From: an uncultured Acidimicrobiia bacterium
GTDB taxonomy: Bacteria > Actinomycetota > Acidimicrobiia > Spongiisociales > Spongiisociaceae
Length of the DNA: 64,000 bases
Direction of reading: 5' to 3'
Assembly: GCA_958295745.1 (NCBI GenBank)
Contig: OY282370.1
Span: 248,001-312,000, forward strand
The notes beneath the pieces were generated by a model. It worked only from the letters and a program-made list of their open reading frames with translations. It did not search any database and had not been told where the DNA came from. Shown one piece after another: positions 13,069 to 25,600 of this stretch; position 1 is the first letter of the stretch; each line of letters begins with the position of its first letter. A program made the position numbers and the translations under genes.

Positions 13069-13335
13069 TCAGGCATGTTGCTTCAGCGAGTGTGCTCCTG
13101 GCATCAGCTCCTCAACGGGTAAGCCGGTTATCTCTAAATAGAGGGCATCCGGGCAGAGGTCCAGGTTTTCTCCCCAAGCGACTTCTCCATAATCTGATAT
13201 GTGTACTTGCTCGAAAAAGGCGCGGTCTTCCCAGACGTTGAACACTCCTCGACCGGCTACGTCGGAGAGATCTACCTCCCCCTCGCTGCCGTCTGAGAAT
13301 CTGATCCATATCCGGTATCCCTCCCGGGCTTCCAC
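13069..13335 (-). CDS. DUF2442 domain protein (orphan)
   Basis: Small protein with the DUF2442 pattern: RIWIRFSDGSEGEVDLSD, then a VF...FF segment and WGENLDLCPDALY. The family is usually found beside a DUF4160 protein in toxin-antitoxin-like pairs, as at 54644-55200 in this window; here no partner is present. The GTG at 13335 is the first in-frame start, but the coding signal continues upstream without a start codon into a HigA-like remnant, so this may be the 3' part of a disrupted fusion rather than a complete gene. Confidence 0.6.
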   Translation of the reverse strand: MEAREGYRIWIRFSDGSEGEVDLSDVAGRGVFNVWEDRAFFEQVHISDYGEVAWGENLDLCPDALYLEITGLPVEELMPGAHSLKQHA

Positions 13336-13527
13336 TTCGGCGACGCGAATGGTCGACGTGCGCTCCGGGAGGTTGCTCGTCCGTACGCGTACGGATGCGT
13401 AGTCTTCGACGAGGGCGTCTAGAGAATCGAGTTCGGCCCTTTCGGCGGTCCCTTCCTCGGCGCCGAGAAGTTCCTCGAACCGATCCAGAGCACGCTCGAG
13501 GGCTTCGTCGGTGCGGATCGGGTCTAC
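13336..13527 (-). pseudogene. HigA-like antitoxin remnant fused in frame to DUF2442
   Basis: In the same frame as the DUF2442 gene, the upstream bases encode PIRTDEALERALDRFEEL, GAEEGTAERAELD and LDALVEDY. This matches the conserved opening of HigA-type antitoxins (PIRTEADY...ALxxIExLM...AEPGTPEGDELDxLATLVExYE). There is no start codon in frame before an upstream TGA; the ATGs nearby are in other frames. I read it as a broken antitoxin gene joined to DUF2442 by a deletion. The family assignment rests on recognition of the motif. Confidence 0.5.
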
Positions 13528-13621
13528 AGCCGTCGTTGCCCTGTCCCTTCCATGCGTCCTGTCGGATCATACCTCCGTCCTGATGCCAAGGCCGCCTCGA
13601 TGGCCCTGCTCTGCGCACCGC

Positions 13622-13692
13622 CGCGAGCCGCTGCTCATGGTGGTCGCCGACCAGACGGGCGTGGGCGGCGGCGGCCCTATCGTTTGCCGGTG
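13622..13692 (+). pseudogene. Fragment of a second HNH gene copy
   Basis: Bases 13622-13656 match 12461-12495 of the HNH gene almost exactly (REPLLMV-ADQT in both). Bases 13670-13687 match the sequence 3' of the HNH gene near 12987-13001 (GCGGCCCTATCGTTT). The roughly 480 bp that separate these blocks in the intact copy are missing here. This is a deleted second copy of the HNH 3' region. Confidence 0.6.
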
Positions 13693-13699
13693 GAGGGGG

Positions 13700-16600
13700 T
13701 CATGTGCCTTCGCCGCCTGTTCCTCCTTCGCCTTCCGGGGCGGGGGTGGGGGGTGGGACGGGCACCAGGTCTATGGCGCGGACGAAGAAGGATGCCATTT
13801 GGGCTCGAGTTACGGGTTGGTTGGGGCAGTAGTTGAGGGGGGTGGTGCTGCAGCCTTTGGTTACGCCGCTGTGGTACATCCCTTCGATGGCGTGGATCAC
13901 TGCTGGGTCTACGCCTTCTACATCCTCGAAGAGGCCTTCGGGTTCGGCTACTGATTCCAGGTGGGGGAAGGCGGCGATCATCATGATGGCCATGTCGGCT
14001 CGGGTTACTACTCCGTTGGGGTTGAAGGCGCCGTCGGTTAGGGCGAAGGCGCCTATCGAGACTACCCAGTTGGCGTAGGAGCGGAACCAGACATCGGCGG
14101 GGACGTCGGGGATTTCTGTTCCTTCGGGGGGGTCTTGGATCGTCCAGCGCTGCGACACGGCCCGGTAGAGGAAGGCGGCCATCTGCCTGCGGGGGATCTG
14201 TACGTTCGGGCAGTATTTGGTGGGGTCGTTGGCGTCGCAGCCGAGGGTGATCTGCCATCCGGCGATGCGTTCGATGTTGGCTTCGTGGCCGTTGCCATCG
14301 TCGTCGCAGAACCGGCCTGAGCATATGACCGGCGGGGGCGCGGGCGGGGGTGCGGGTGCGGGGGGTGGGGGCGCACCACCGCCGCCTCCACCTCCACCTC
14401 CGCCGCCGCCACCGCCGCCACCTCCACCCCCTCCTCCTCCGCCGCCGCCTCCGGTGGGGGGCGGGTCCGCAGGCGGCGGGTCCGCAGGCTGCGGAGGCGC
14501 CGGTACGTCGTTGTCGACGATGTTGATGTAGGCGGTAGCTCTGGCGTTGTTGAGGTCGGCGGCGGTTCCGGTCAGGGCGATGCGTTCGTTGTCGTCGTCG
14601 GCGGTGTCGTCGATGATGGTTATGTTGCGGGTTGCTTGTCCTTGGTTCTGTTCGGCGGGGATGATTACGGTAAACGAAGACGCCTGGTAGTCGGCGGCGG
14701 TTGCTCCCCGGTTGCCGCTCACGGTAACCCTTACCGGGGTGTCGGCGGCCAGTGTTTTAGAACCCGCCAGGCGGACGGTAACGGTTACCGCGGCGGTGCC
14801 GGCGGCCTCGGTCAGGCTGGTGGGGGAAACCGTCAGGGTGATCCCGGTGGGGGCTGTGTCGTCTGTGCTGTCCCGCACGGTCAGCGACGCCGCCTGGATG
14901 GTGAACGGGGCTGTCCCGCCTGTTACCTGTAGGGTTTCGTCTCCTTCTACGATGTCGTCGTTGTAGGAGCCGTCCAGCTTGAGGTCGAAGCTCTTGGTTC
15001 CTTTGTTGGCGTTGGCGGGGATGATTATGTCGAAGGCGGGCACCCGCTGGTAGTCGCTTCCGGGTGCGGCGCCCCTCTGGGCGGCGGCTTCCACGGTAAC
15101 GGGCACGGTGGTTTCTTCGGGTAGGGTCACCCCGGCGGGGAAGGCGGCTTTTACTTTGACGGTTGCTGTTTCTCCTTCGGTTACCTCCAGCAGGGGTTCA
15201 CTGTCGGAGGCGGCTGCGAACAGGGACAGACCAACGATGGCGTCGTCGTCGATTATGGTCAGGGTCGCGTCGCCGACGGTGAACCCCGCCAGGGTGTCGG
15301 AGGGGTCGCCCTCTATGGTCAAAGCTTCGGGGCCTTCGAAGTCGTCGTCGTTTTCGGTTTCGCCGATCACCAGATCGAAGCTCGTAGCCGCGGTGCGGGT
15401 GTAGGCGGGGATGGTGATCAGGAGCTGGTCGGTTATCTCCTGGTAGTCGGTTCCGGATTCTGCCCCGTCGCCTGCCTTGCCTACTGTAAGGGGCACGGTT
15501 ACCGCTCCGGGCAGCGTCCGGGTGCCGGTGTAGGAAGCCCGCACATGAACCCGGGTGGTTCCGCTGTCCTCCTCCACCCCAGCCAAAGCCTCTCCTTCAG
15601 CGTTTTCGACGCTGAGACCGATCGCTGTAGGAGCGGCGTCGTTGTCGGTAATACCGAGGCCGGCTGACACCACCGGCAGGGAATCACCGCCAACTGTTAC
15701 GTTCCCGCCCTGTATCAGGATGGTCTCCGCGTCGGAGCCTTCGGCTGCGGTGTCGTCGTGGACGGTCAGCGTGAAATCAGCGGATCCGGTGGTGGACCCG
15801 GCGTCGATGCTGATCCCCAACAAATGACCAGCAGGCGGACTGCCCGAAGGGTACGACACCCGGGCGTCTTCGCCGGCCTCGAAGCTGGAACCGGTGTCCA
15901 GGACGGCGGTTCCGCCCACCGCGTTCACTCCTACCACCACCCCGCCGAAGGGGGCGGCGACCGGCAGCGTGGCTGTGACCCGCACGGTGGTGTCGCCGCT
16001 GTTCTCGGCCAAGGCGGTAAGAGCGTTGCCGCCGGTGTCCGTCAACGCCAGGGTGATGCCGCTGTCCACGATGGTTATCTCGGCGTCGGCGATGGTTGCC
16101 GCCGATCCGTCTACCGAGGCGGCTGCGGACAACGCGACTTTCTCTGCGTCTTCGTTGCTGCCGTCGTCGCGGGCCGTCAGCTCGAAGCTTCCCGACCCGG
16201 CGGTCTGTCCGGCGGGGATGGAAACCGTGAACGAGTTGCCGGTCTGGTCGGTGGTGAAGTCCCCCGAAGCGCCCAAGAGGGCGCCGTCCGTCCCGCCGCC
16301 GCCCGCCACGGTAACCGTTACCGAAGTCGCGGCAGTGCGGGTAGACGAACCGGCCCCGGCGAAGCGGGCGGCAACCGTAACCGTGTGCGCCCCGACGCGT
16401 TCGGTCACCGTTGCGGGGGAGGCGGTAACCGTGATGCCGGTGTCGGTGTCGGTGATCGCCAGGTCCGTCCCCGATACCCCAACCCCGACAGCGGTGGTTC
16501 CGGTTATCCGCAGCATTTCCGGCCCTTCGGTTACCGTATCGTCGCTGATGGCCAGCCCAGCCAGCGACCCGGTGTCGGTGCTGCTCGTAGTCCCGGTGGG

Positions 16601-19600
16601 GATGGTTACCGTGTTGGCAGTGCCCGGTGTGTAGTCGTAGTCGGCGGCGCTGGCGGTTCCGTCCTCCACCGACAGCACAACCTCCAAGTCGGCGGCGAAC
16701 TCCGAGTCGGTCGTTCCCGTCTGGAAAGCGGCCGATACCGCCACCCCCGACCCGTTCCCGCCCTCAGATACCGCCGTCCCGCCGGGGATCGACAGCACCA
16801 CCGCCGAGTCGTCGTCGACGATCGTCAAAACCGTCCCGGTAACGGTGTACCCGGCGGCTGTTCCCCCCACCGTGATGTCCTCGTCGGGCTCGGCCCGCTG
16901 GTCGCCGGTAATCGTCAACCCCGACAGCGCCACCGCCGGGCTGGTCGTGGAACCCGCCGGGATGGTCACCGTGATCTCGCTGCCCGACCCCGGAGCACCG
17001 AAATCGGCGGCTTCTGTACCCGCGGCGGCGGTGAACGACAGCTCCACCTCCACAGCCGAACCCAAAACCGAGGTGTCCGCCCCCACAAAACGGACTACAG
17101 CGGTTACCGCCCCCGCCCCCGCGTCGGTGTCTGTCTCGTCTACCGTGCTGCGGCTGAGTACCACAGCGATGTCCGAGTCGTCATCGACGATGCCCAGGGT
17201 TTCGGTTTCTACCGGCAAGGAAACACCGCTGATATCTACAGAGCCGCCCGACACCCGGATGGTTTCCGCGGTAATGCCCTCCGCAACCCGGTCGTCGTTG
17301 ACTGTTACGGTCACAACCGCCGACCCGGTGGTTTGGCCGGCGGCGATGGATATCCCCATCGGATACCCGTCGCCGGGAGCGGGATCGGACGGGTACGACA
17401 CCCGGAAGTCCTCCCCCGCCGCCCACACGGAATCGGTGTCCAGAACAGCCGTCCCGCCCGTTACCCGCAACGGAACCACCACCACCCCGGCTGCGGCGGC
17501 GGGCAGGGTAGCCGTAACCGTAACCTGGGCGGCGCCGCCGTCTTCGGCCAGGCCGGTCAGCGCAGTTCCGCCGCTGTCCGCGAACGAGAGGGTGACGCCG
17601 TTGTCCACGATGGTCATTGCGGCGTCGCTGATGGAAACCGCCGACCCGTCCACCACAGCCGACGCCGACAACGCGACTTTCTCCGCCACCTCGCTGTCGC
17701 CGTCGTCGCGGGCAACCAGCTCGAAGCTCCCCGACCCGGCGGTCTGTCCGGCGGGGATGGAAACCGTGAACCTGTTGTTGGTCTGGTCGGTGGTGAAATC
17801 CCCCGAAGCGCCCAGGACGGCGCCGTCCGCACCGCCGCCGCCGGCGACGGTAACCGTTACCGGAGTCGCGGTAGTGCGGGTAGAGGAAGAAACCCCGACA
17901 AAGCGGGCGGTAACCGTAACCGTGTGCGCCCCGGCTTGTTCCTCCACCGTCGCAGGCGACACCGCAATCTCGATGGCCGTGTCAGCGTCCGAAACCCCCA
18001 GCACCGCCCCCGTAGCCGTCCCCAGCGGGGAGCTTCCGTTTATCCGAACCGTTTCCGGCCCCTCGGTGATCGCATCGTCTTCGATGGTCAGCCCGTCCAG
18101 GGAGGCGGCGGTGCTGCTGCTCGTAGCCCCCGCAGGGATGGTTACCGTGTCCGACCCTCCCGAATACCGGTAGTCGGCGGGGGAAACAGCGGTCCCGTCC
18201 GCTACCGACAACGTAACCACCGTATCCGAGGCAATATCAGACGAAGTAGTCCCCGACTCGAACCCGGCAGACACCGCCACCCCGGAGCCGTCCCCGCCCT
18301 CCGACACCGACGCCCCGGACGGAACCGACAACACCACCGCCGCGTCGTCGTCGGTGATGGGCAGGGCCGCTCCGGTTATCGTATATCCGGCAGCGGCGCC
18401 GGACACCGCTATGGTCTCCCCCGCCTCGGCGATCGTGTCGTCCGTTACCGCCAGCCCGCCCAAGCCAACAGTGTTGCTGACCGCACCCGCCGGGATGCTC
18501 ACCGTGATCTCGCTGCCCGAGGCCGGGGCGGTGAAGTCCGCCGCTTCGGTCCCCGCCCCGGCAGCGAACGACAGCTCCACCGGAGTCGCCGCGCCGATCT
18601 CGGAAGCGTTCGCCCCCACGAACCGGGCGGTGATCATGGCGTCGCGGGCGTCGCCGTCTGCTTCGTCCGCTGTTGTGGAACCGAAACTGAGAGAGATGGT
18701 CGTGTCGTTGTCCGCGATTCCCAGGGCGGCGGGCAACACCGGCAGCGGGCTGGCGTTGACGACAACATCCCCGCCGCTCACCAAAACAGTCTCCGCCGCG
18801 GCGCCTTCCGCCGTGTTGTCGTCGTTGACCGCCACAGTGATATCGGCGTACCCCGACTTCGACCCCGCAGGGATCCTGATCCCCAACAAATGACCGTCAG
18901 GCGTACCCGCCAGCTTCGACGGATACACAACCCGATAGTCCTCCCCGACGCTGAAAGAACCATCCGTGTCCGCGACGGCGGTTCCGCCCGCCGCGTTGAG
19001 CCCCACCACCACACTGTAAGCAGCCACAACCTGCAAGGTGGCCGTAACCCGGACGGTATTGGCGCCGCTGTCTTCGGCCAGGCTGGTCAACGGGTTCCCG
19101 CCGCTGTCCGCGAACGACAGGCTGACACCGGTATCCACGATGGTCACCTCGGCGTCGGCGATGGTGGCCGCCGCCCCGTCCACGGTGGCCGCCGCCGACA
19201 ACGCCACTTTCTCCGCTCCCTCATCGGCGCTGTCCGCCGGGGCGGTCAACCCGAAAGAAACCCGCCCGCTGGTCTGCCCCGCCGGGATGGTAATGGTGAA
19301 CGAGTTGGCGGTCTGGTCGGTGGTGAAGTCCTTACCGGCGCCGGTTCCGAGAACGGCGCCGTCCGTGCCGCCGCCCCCCGCCACGGTAACCGTCACCACA
19401 ACATCGGAATCACGAACCGAAGAGGCCGCATCAGCGAACCGGGCAACCACCGATATGGTCTGCGCCCCGGCCTGCTCCACCACCGTCGCGGGCGACACCG
19501 AAAGCTCGATACCCGAATCGGCGTCGGCAACCGCCAGATCGAACCCGACCGCCGCGCCCAAAGTCGACGACCCGCCCACCGCTATCGTCTCCGGCCCCTC

Positions 19601-22600
19601 CGCGATGGTGTCGTCCTCCACGGTCAACCCGGCCAGCGACCCGGCGGTGCTGCTGCTCACAGCCCCGGCGGGGATGGTCACCGTGTTCGGAACCGACGGC
19701 GCATAACCATAATCGCCGGGAGAGGTAGCCGTCCCGTCCGCCGCCGACAACGTAACCACCGTATCCGAGGAGATATCAGACGAAGTCGTCCCCGACCCGA
19801 ACCCGGCAGACACCGCCGCCGCCGAACCGTTCCCGCCCTCCGACACCGTTGTCCCGCCCAGAACCGACAAGTGCACCACCGCGTCGTCGTCCACGATGGA
19901 CAGGTCGGCCCCCGTAACCGAATACCCGGCGGCGGTACCGGACACCGCAATCGCCTCCGACTCCTCGGCGATGGCGTCGTTGGTAACCGACAACCCCGAC
20001 AGGGCCGCCGCCGTGCTGCTGACCGACCCCGCCGGGATGGTCACCGTGATCTCGCTGCCCGACGCCGGGGCGGTGAAGTCCGCCGCTTCCGCACCCGCCC
20101 CGGCCGCGAACGACAGCACCACCACGGTGTCCGACCCGATCTCGGAAGCCGAGGCCCCCGTGAAAGAAGCCGTGATCAACGCGTCCCCGGCGTTGCCGTC
20201 AGACTCCTCCGCCGTTGCTGTGGAACCGAACCCCAGGCTGATGGCCGTGTCGTTGTCCGCTATCCCCAACGAGGCGGACAAAACCGGCAGCGAACCCCCG
20301 CCGGCCGTCACGTTCCCGCCGCTCACCACAACAGTCTCAGCAACGGAACCCTCCGCCACGTCGTCGTCGTTGACCACCAAAGTTACATCGGCGTACCCCG
20401 AAGTAGACCCCGCCGCAATCAAGATCCCCAGCAGATGACCGGCAGGCGTACCCGCCGCCTTCGACGGATACACAACCCGGAAGTCCTCCCCCTCCGCGAA
20501 CGTCGCCCCGCCGCCCAACAAAGCAGTACCCCCCAACACATTCACCCCCACCACCACATCCAAAACCGCCGCCACCGGCAACGCAGCGGTCACCCGCACC
20601 TGCGTAGAGCCGCTGCTCTCGGCCAAACTGGTCAGCGCGTTCCCGCTGCTGTCCCCCAAAGACAACGTAACGCCGCTGTCCACGATGGTGATATCCGCGG
20701 AGGTCACCGCCACCGCCAACCCGCCCACCGACGCCGCCCCCGACAAGGTCACCTTCTCCGCTCCCTCGGTGGACCCGTCAGCCGGGGCGGTCAACCGGAA
20801 AGTCCCCTGCCCGCTAACCTGCCCCGCCGGAATAGTGATCGTGAACTGGTTGCCTACCACGTCGGTGGTGAAATCACCGAGAACAGCCCCGTCCTCCCCC
20901 GAACCGCCCGCGATGTTCACCGTCACCGCAGTGGCCGACGTCAACACCGAAGAAGAACCATCGAACCGGGCCGTAACAGTAATCGTATGCGCCCCGGCCT
21001 GTTCCACCACCGTCCCAGGCGACACCGACAACACGATGTCGGCGTCGTCGTCGTCGATAGTCAACACAGCGCCGGTAGCCGCCCCCCACGCAGATGTCCC
21101 GCCCACCGTCAGCGTCTCCGGGCCTTCCACGATGTCATCATCGGTGATCGACAGCCCCGTCAACACCGCAGCCGCGGTGCTGCTGATCGTGTTGGCAGGA
21201 ATAGAAACCGTCTGCGGAGACGACGGCGAATACGAGAAATCAGCCGACCCCGCCTGCCCCGCCCCGCTGCCGCCCGTTACCGACAACGCAACCGACGTCA
21301 CCGAACCGATAGTGGAAGAAGTAACCCCCGACGGGAACCCCGCCGACACCGCCGCCCCCGCCACCGCTCCTACATCCTCCGATATCACGGTCTGGTTTTC
21401 GTCCGTGCCGCTGTCGGTGTCCGCCGTCAGCACCACCTGCCTGTCATAAGGATCCCGAACCGTCATCGTAGCCGGAACCGCAACAAACCCGGCCGGAAGG
21501 TCCGTCAACGTCACATTGAAAGTATCGTCATCCTCCGCCACATTATCCGCGGCCGTACCCAATCTTACAATTCGCGAATTAAAGCTGTCCTCTAGGTACT
21601 CAGAAAGCGAACCCGCGCTGATATCGACATACAACGGGAAACCCGCCAAATCCAAATCCTTACGAATGTTACTGCCACTACTCAAACGGATAGGCCGATC
21701 ATCCAACCGCGCTCTAATTGTGCTGCTGTAAGTAGACGAAGTAGAAGCAGTAAAAACAGAACCGGTAACACCGCCCAAAGTAACCTTCGCCCAATCAAGA
21801 CTAAGATTATTTTCACACCTACCCGAAGCGCATTCATCACCCGACGACCTCGCCGTCGTAACCTCGAGGGCCCGGTCCTGGTCGGTGATCCGCAAGTCCC
21901 CAGGGTTTACCAGATACAAAGGAGCAGACCCGGAGAAGCGGATAGTCTCGTGATCCTCGGTGATCTTATCGCTGCGGGGAGTAACAACAACATCAGCGGA
22001 CCCGGTGGTCTGACCGTTGAGAATAGTAACCGTGGCCGTAGAAGCCCCGACCGTGTAGTCACCTGCGGAACCCGCCGTGGCGGTGCTGCCCGCACCTCCG
22101 ATGTTCACCGTCACTGTCGTGTTGGACTCTACCGCCGCCGACGCAGTCGCCACCACCCGTACCGTCTGCGCTCCCCCATCCTCCGCGACCGCGGTAACCA
22201 CCGCCGGCGTGCTGGCGGTGTCGGTGAAACTGAGACCGATAGTCCGAGAACCGACATCGAAGATAGTCACCTCCGCCGCGTCCACCGTCACCGACGCGCC
22301 GCCCACCGTGGCCGAACCCGTCAACGCCACCTTCTCCGTAGCGGCCTCGGTCTCACCGTCGGACCGGGCCGTCAGCTCGAAGGTTCCGGTGCCGCTGAGC
22401 TGCCCGGCCGGGATGGTGATCGTCAACCTGTTGTTGGTCAAGTCGGTGTAGAAATCCCCGGTAGGCGGCGGCCCCGCCGACCCCAAAGTGGCTCCGTTGG
22501 TGGATGCCCCGGCAATATCCACGGTCACTGTCGTGGCCGCCGCCAACACCGAGGAAGAACCCTTGAACCGGGCCGTAACCGTAACCGTATGCGCCGCCGC

Positions 22601-25600
22601 CTGCTCCAACACCCCCGCCGGAGACACCACCAGCTCGATGTCAGCATCGTCGTCGCCGATAGTCAACACAGCCCCCGCAACCGTCCCCAACGAAGTTGAC
22701 GTTCCGCCCACCGTCAACGTCTCCGGGCCCTCCACGATATTGTCGTCGGTGATACTCAACCCCGTCAACGTCCCGTCCGTGGTGCTGCTGATCGTGTTGG
22801 CAGGAATAGAAACCGTGTTCGGAGACGAAGGCGAATACGTAAAGTCAGCCGACCCCGCCGCCCCCGCCCCGCTGCCGCCCGTTACCGACAACGCAACCGA
22901 CGTCGCGGAACCGATAGTAGAAGAAGTAACCCCCGACGGGAACCCCGCCGACACATCCACCTCCGAACCGGCGTCGCCCTCCACTATCACGGTCTGATCA
23001 CCGATAGTGTCGCTTTCGGTATCCACCCCCAACACCACCCCCCTGTCATGAGGATCCCGAATCGTCATCGTAGCCGGAACCGCAGTGAACCCGGCCGGAA
23101 GGTCCGTCAACGTCACATTGAAAGTCTCGTTATCCTCCGCCGCATTATCCGCTGGTGTACTCATCAGTACAATTTGTGAACCACCACTTTCTTGTAGGTT
23201 CCCGGTAAGCGAACCCGCGCTGATATCAACATGCATCGGGACGCCTCCCGTACCCAAATTATGGGTAATGGCATTGTCGCTACTAACAGAGTTGAGAGGC
23301 CCCTCATCCAACCGCGCTCTAATCGCGCTGCTGTAAGTAGACGAAGTAGAAGCAGTAAAAACAGAACCGGACAAGCCGCCCAAAGTAACCCTCGCCCAAT
23401 CAAGATCAAGATTATTAGAACAGGTACCCGAAGCGCATTCATCACCCGACGACCTCGCCGTCGTAACCTCGAGGGCCCGGTCCTGGTCGGTTATCTGTAG
23501 GTCTCCGGAGTTTACCAGATACAGGGAAGAAGTAGACCCGAAGAAGCGAATAGTCTCGTGATATTCAGTGATCGTGTCGCTGCGGGGAGTAACAACAACA
23601 TCGGCGGAGGAACCGGTGGTCTGACCATTGAGAATAGTAACCGTGGCCGTAGAAGCCCCGACCGTGTAGTCACCTGCGGAACCCGCCGCAGCGGTGCTGC
23701 CCGCACCTCCGATGTTCACCGTCACCGTCGTGTCAGCGTCTACCGCCGCCGACGCGGTGGCCACTACCCGTATCGTCTGCGCTCCCCCGTCCTCCGCAAC
23801 CGCGGTAATCGCCGCCGGTGTGGGGCTGGCGGTGTCGGTGAAACTGAGACCGATGGTACGGGAACCGACATCGAAGATAGTCACCTCGGCCGCGTCGACC
23901 GTCACCTCCGCGCCGCCCACCGTGGCCGAACCCGTCAACGCCACCCCCTCCGGAGTAGCCTCGGTCTCACCGTCGGACCGGGCCGTCAGCTCGAAGGTTC
24001 CGGTGCCGCTGAGCTGCCCGGCCGGGATGGTGATCGTCAACCTGTTGTTGGTCGCGTCGGTGTAGAAGTCCCCGGTAGACGACGACCCCAAAGTGGCCCC
24101 GTTGTCGGCGGCCCCGGCAATATCCACCGTCACATCGGTGGCCGCCGTCAGAACCGAGACCGCACCCTTGAACCGGGCCGTAACCGTAATAGTATGCGCC
24201 GCCGCCTGCTCCAACACCCCCGCCGGGGACACCATCAGCTCGATGTCGGCGTCGTCGTCGCCGATAGTCAACACCGCCCCCGTCGTATCTGCCCCCAACG
24301 CAGACGTTCCGCCCACCGTCAGCGTCTCCGGGCCCTCCACGATATTGTCGTCGGTGATACTAAATCCCGTCAATGTCACGTCCGTGGAACTGCTGATCGT
24401 GTTGGCAGGAATAGAAACCGTCTGCGGAGACAACGGCGAATACGAAAAGTCGTCGCTGCCCGCCTGCCCCGTCGTCGGGTTCATATAACCCGTTACCGAC
24501 AACGTAACCGACGTCGCGGAACCGATAGTAGAAGAAGTAACCCCCGAAGGGAACCCCGCCGACACATCCACCCCCGAACCGGCGGCGCCCTCCACGATAG
24601 TAGTCTGATCACCGCTCGTACCGCTGTCGGTATCCAGCCCCAACACCACTCGACTGTCATGAGGATCCCGCAACGTAAACACCGCCCGCCTCACCGTAAA
24701 CCCCGCAGGATCCACCTGATCCACCGTTGCATAACCATGCTCATCCCCCTCTGCTTTATCATCATGATAGAAAATAATCGCTAGAGTACCTCCATAAATC
24801 GAATTATAAAAACCACCCGAAAGAGACCCAGCCGGAATACTAATCGTTATCTCCTCTGACGCATCATAAACTTCATACAGATAATCACCCTCAGACCACT
24901 GCTCAAAGTTTACCCCGCGCTCAATCCGCACCCGCATACTCAAAGCAGAACTATACGTAGAGCTAGTAGAAGCAGTAAACACATCACCCGACACCCCACC
25001 CAAAGAAGCCCCTCCATTCAACGACTTCGAAAGCCCAAATTGACCAGAAGCCTTCTCATCGAACTCCGTATCACCTGTCAAATAGACCCCTATAACCCGG
25101 TCCTGGTCGGTGATCTCCAAATCAGTCTGACCCGGGTACAGATCGGCGGCAGTGTCGGCGGTGAAGCGGATGGTTTCGTGATCCTCGGTTATCGTGTCGC
25201 TGCGGGGAGTTATAGTAATATTCCCGGAGGAACCGGTGGTCTGGCCGCTGCGGATAGTTACCGTGGTCGTTGAAGCATCCACCGTGTAGTCACCGGCGGA
25301 TCCCGCCGTTGCGGTGCTGCCCGCCGCGGCGATGTCCACGTTTATGACAGTATCGGAGGTTACCGCCGACGGTAAGGTTGCTGTTACCCGTATCGTCTGC
25401 GCTCCGCCGTCCTCCGCAACGGCGGTAACAGCCGCCGGCGTGCTGGCGGTGTCGGTGAAACCGATAACGATGGCCTGATCCGGATCGTAGATCTTCACCT
25501 CTGTCCCGGTTACAGTCACCGCCCGCCCCCCCACCGAAGCCGACCCGGTAACAGCCGCCGTTTCTATATCCTCGGTGTTGTCGCCGTCGACCCGGGCGGT

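Noticed and set aside
15758-21595. A 1945-codon open frame on the plus strand opposite the giant gene, plus many shorter ones
   Set aside because: They follow from the codon bias of the repeated Calx-beta gene on the other strand. Their products are Arg/Gly/His-rich without domains, signal peptide or ribosome binding site.
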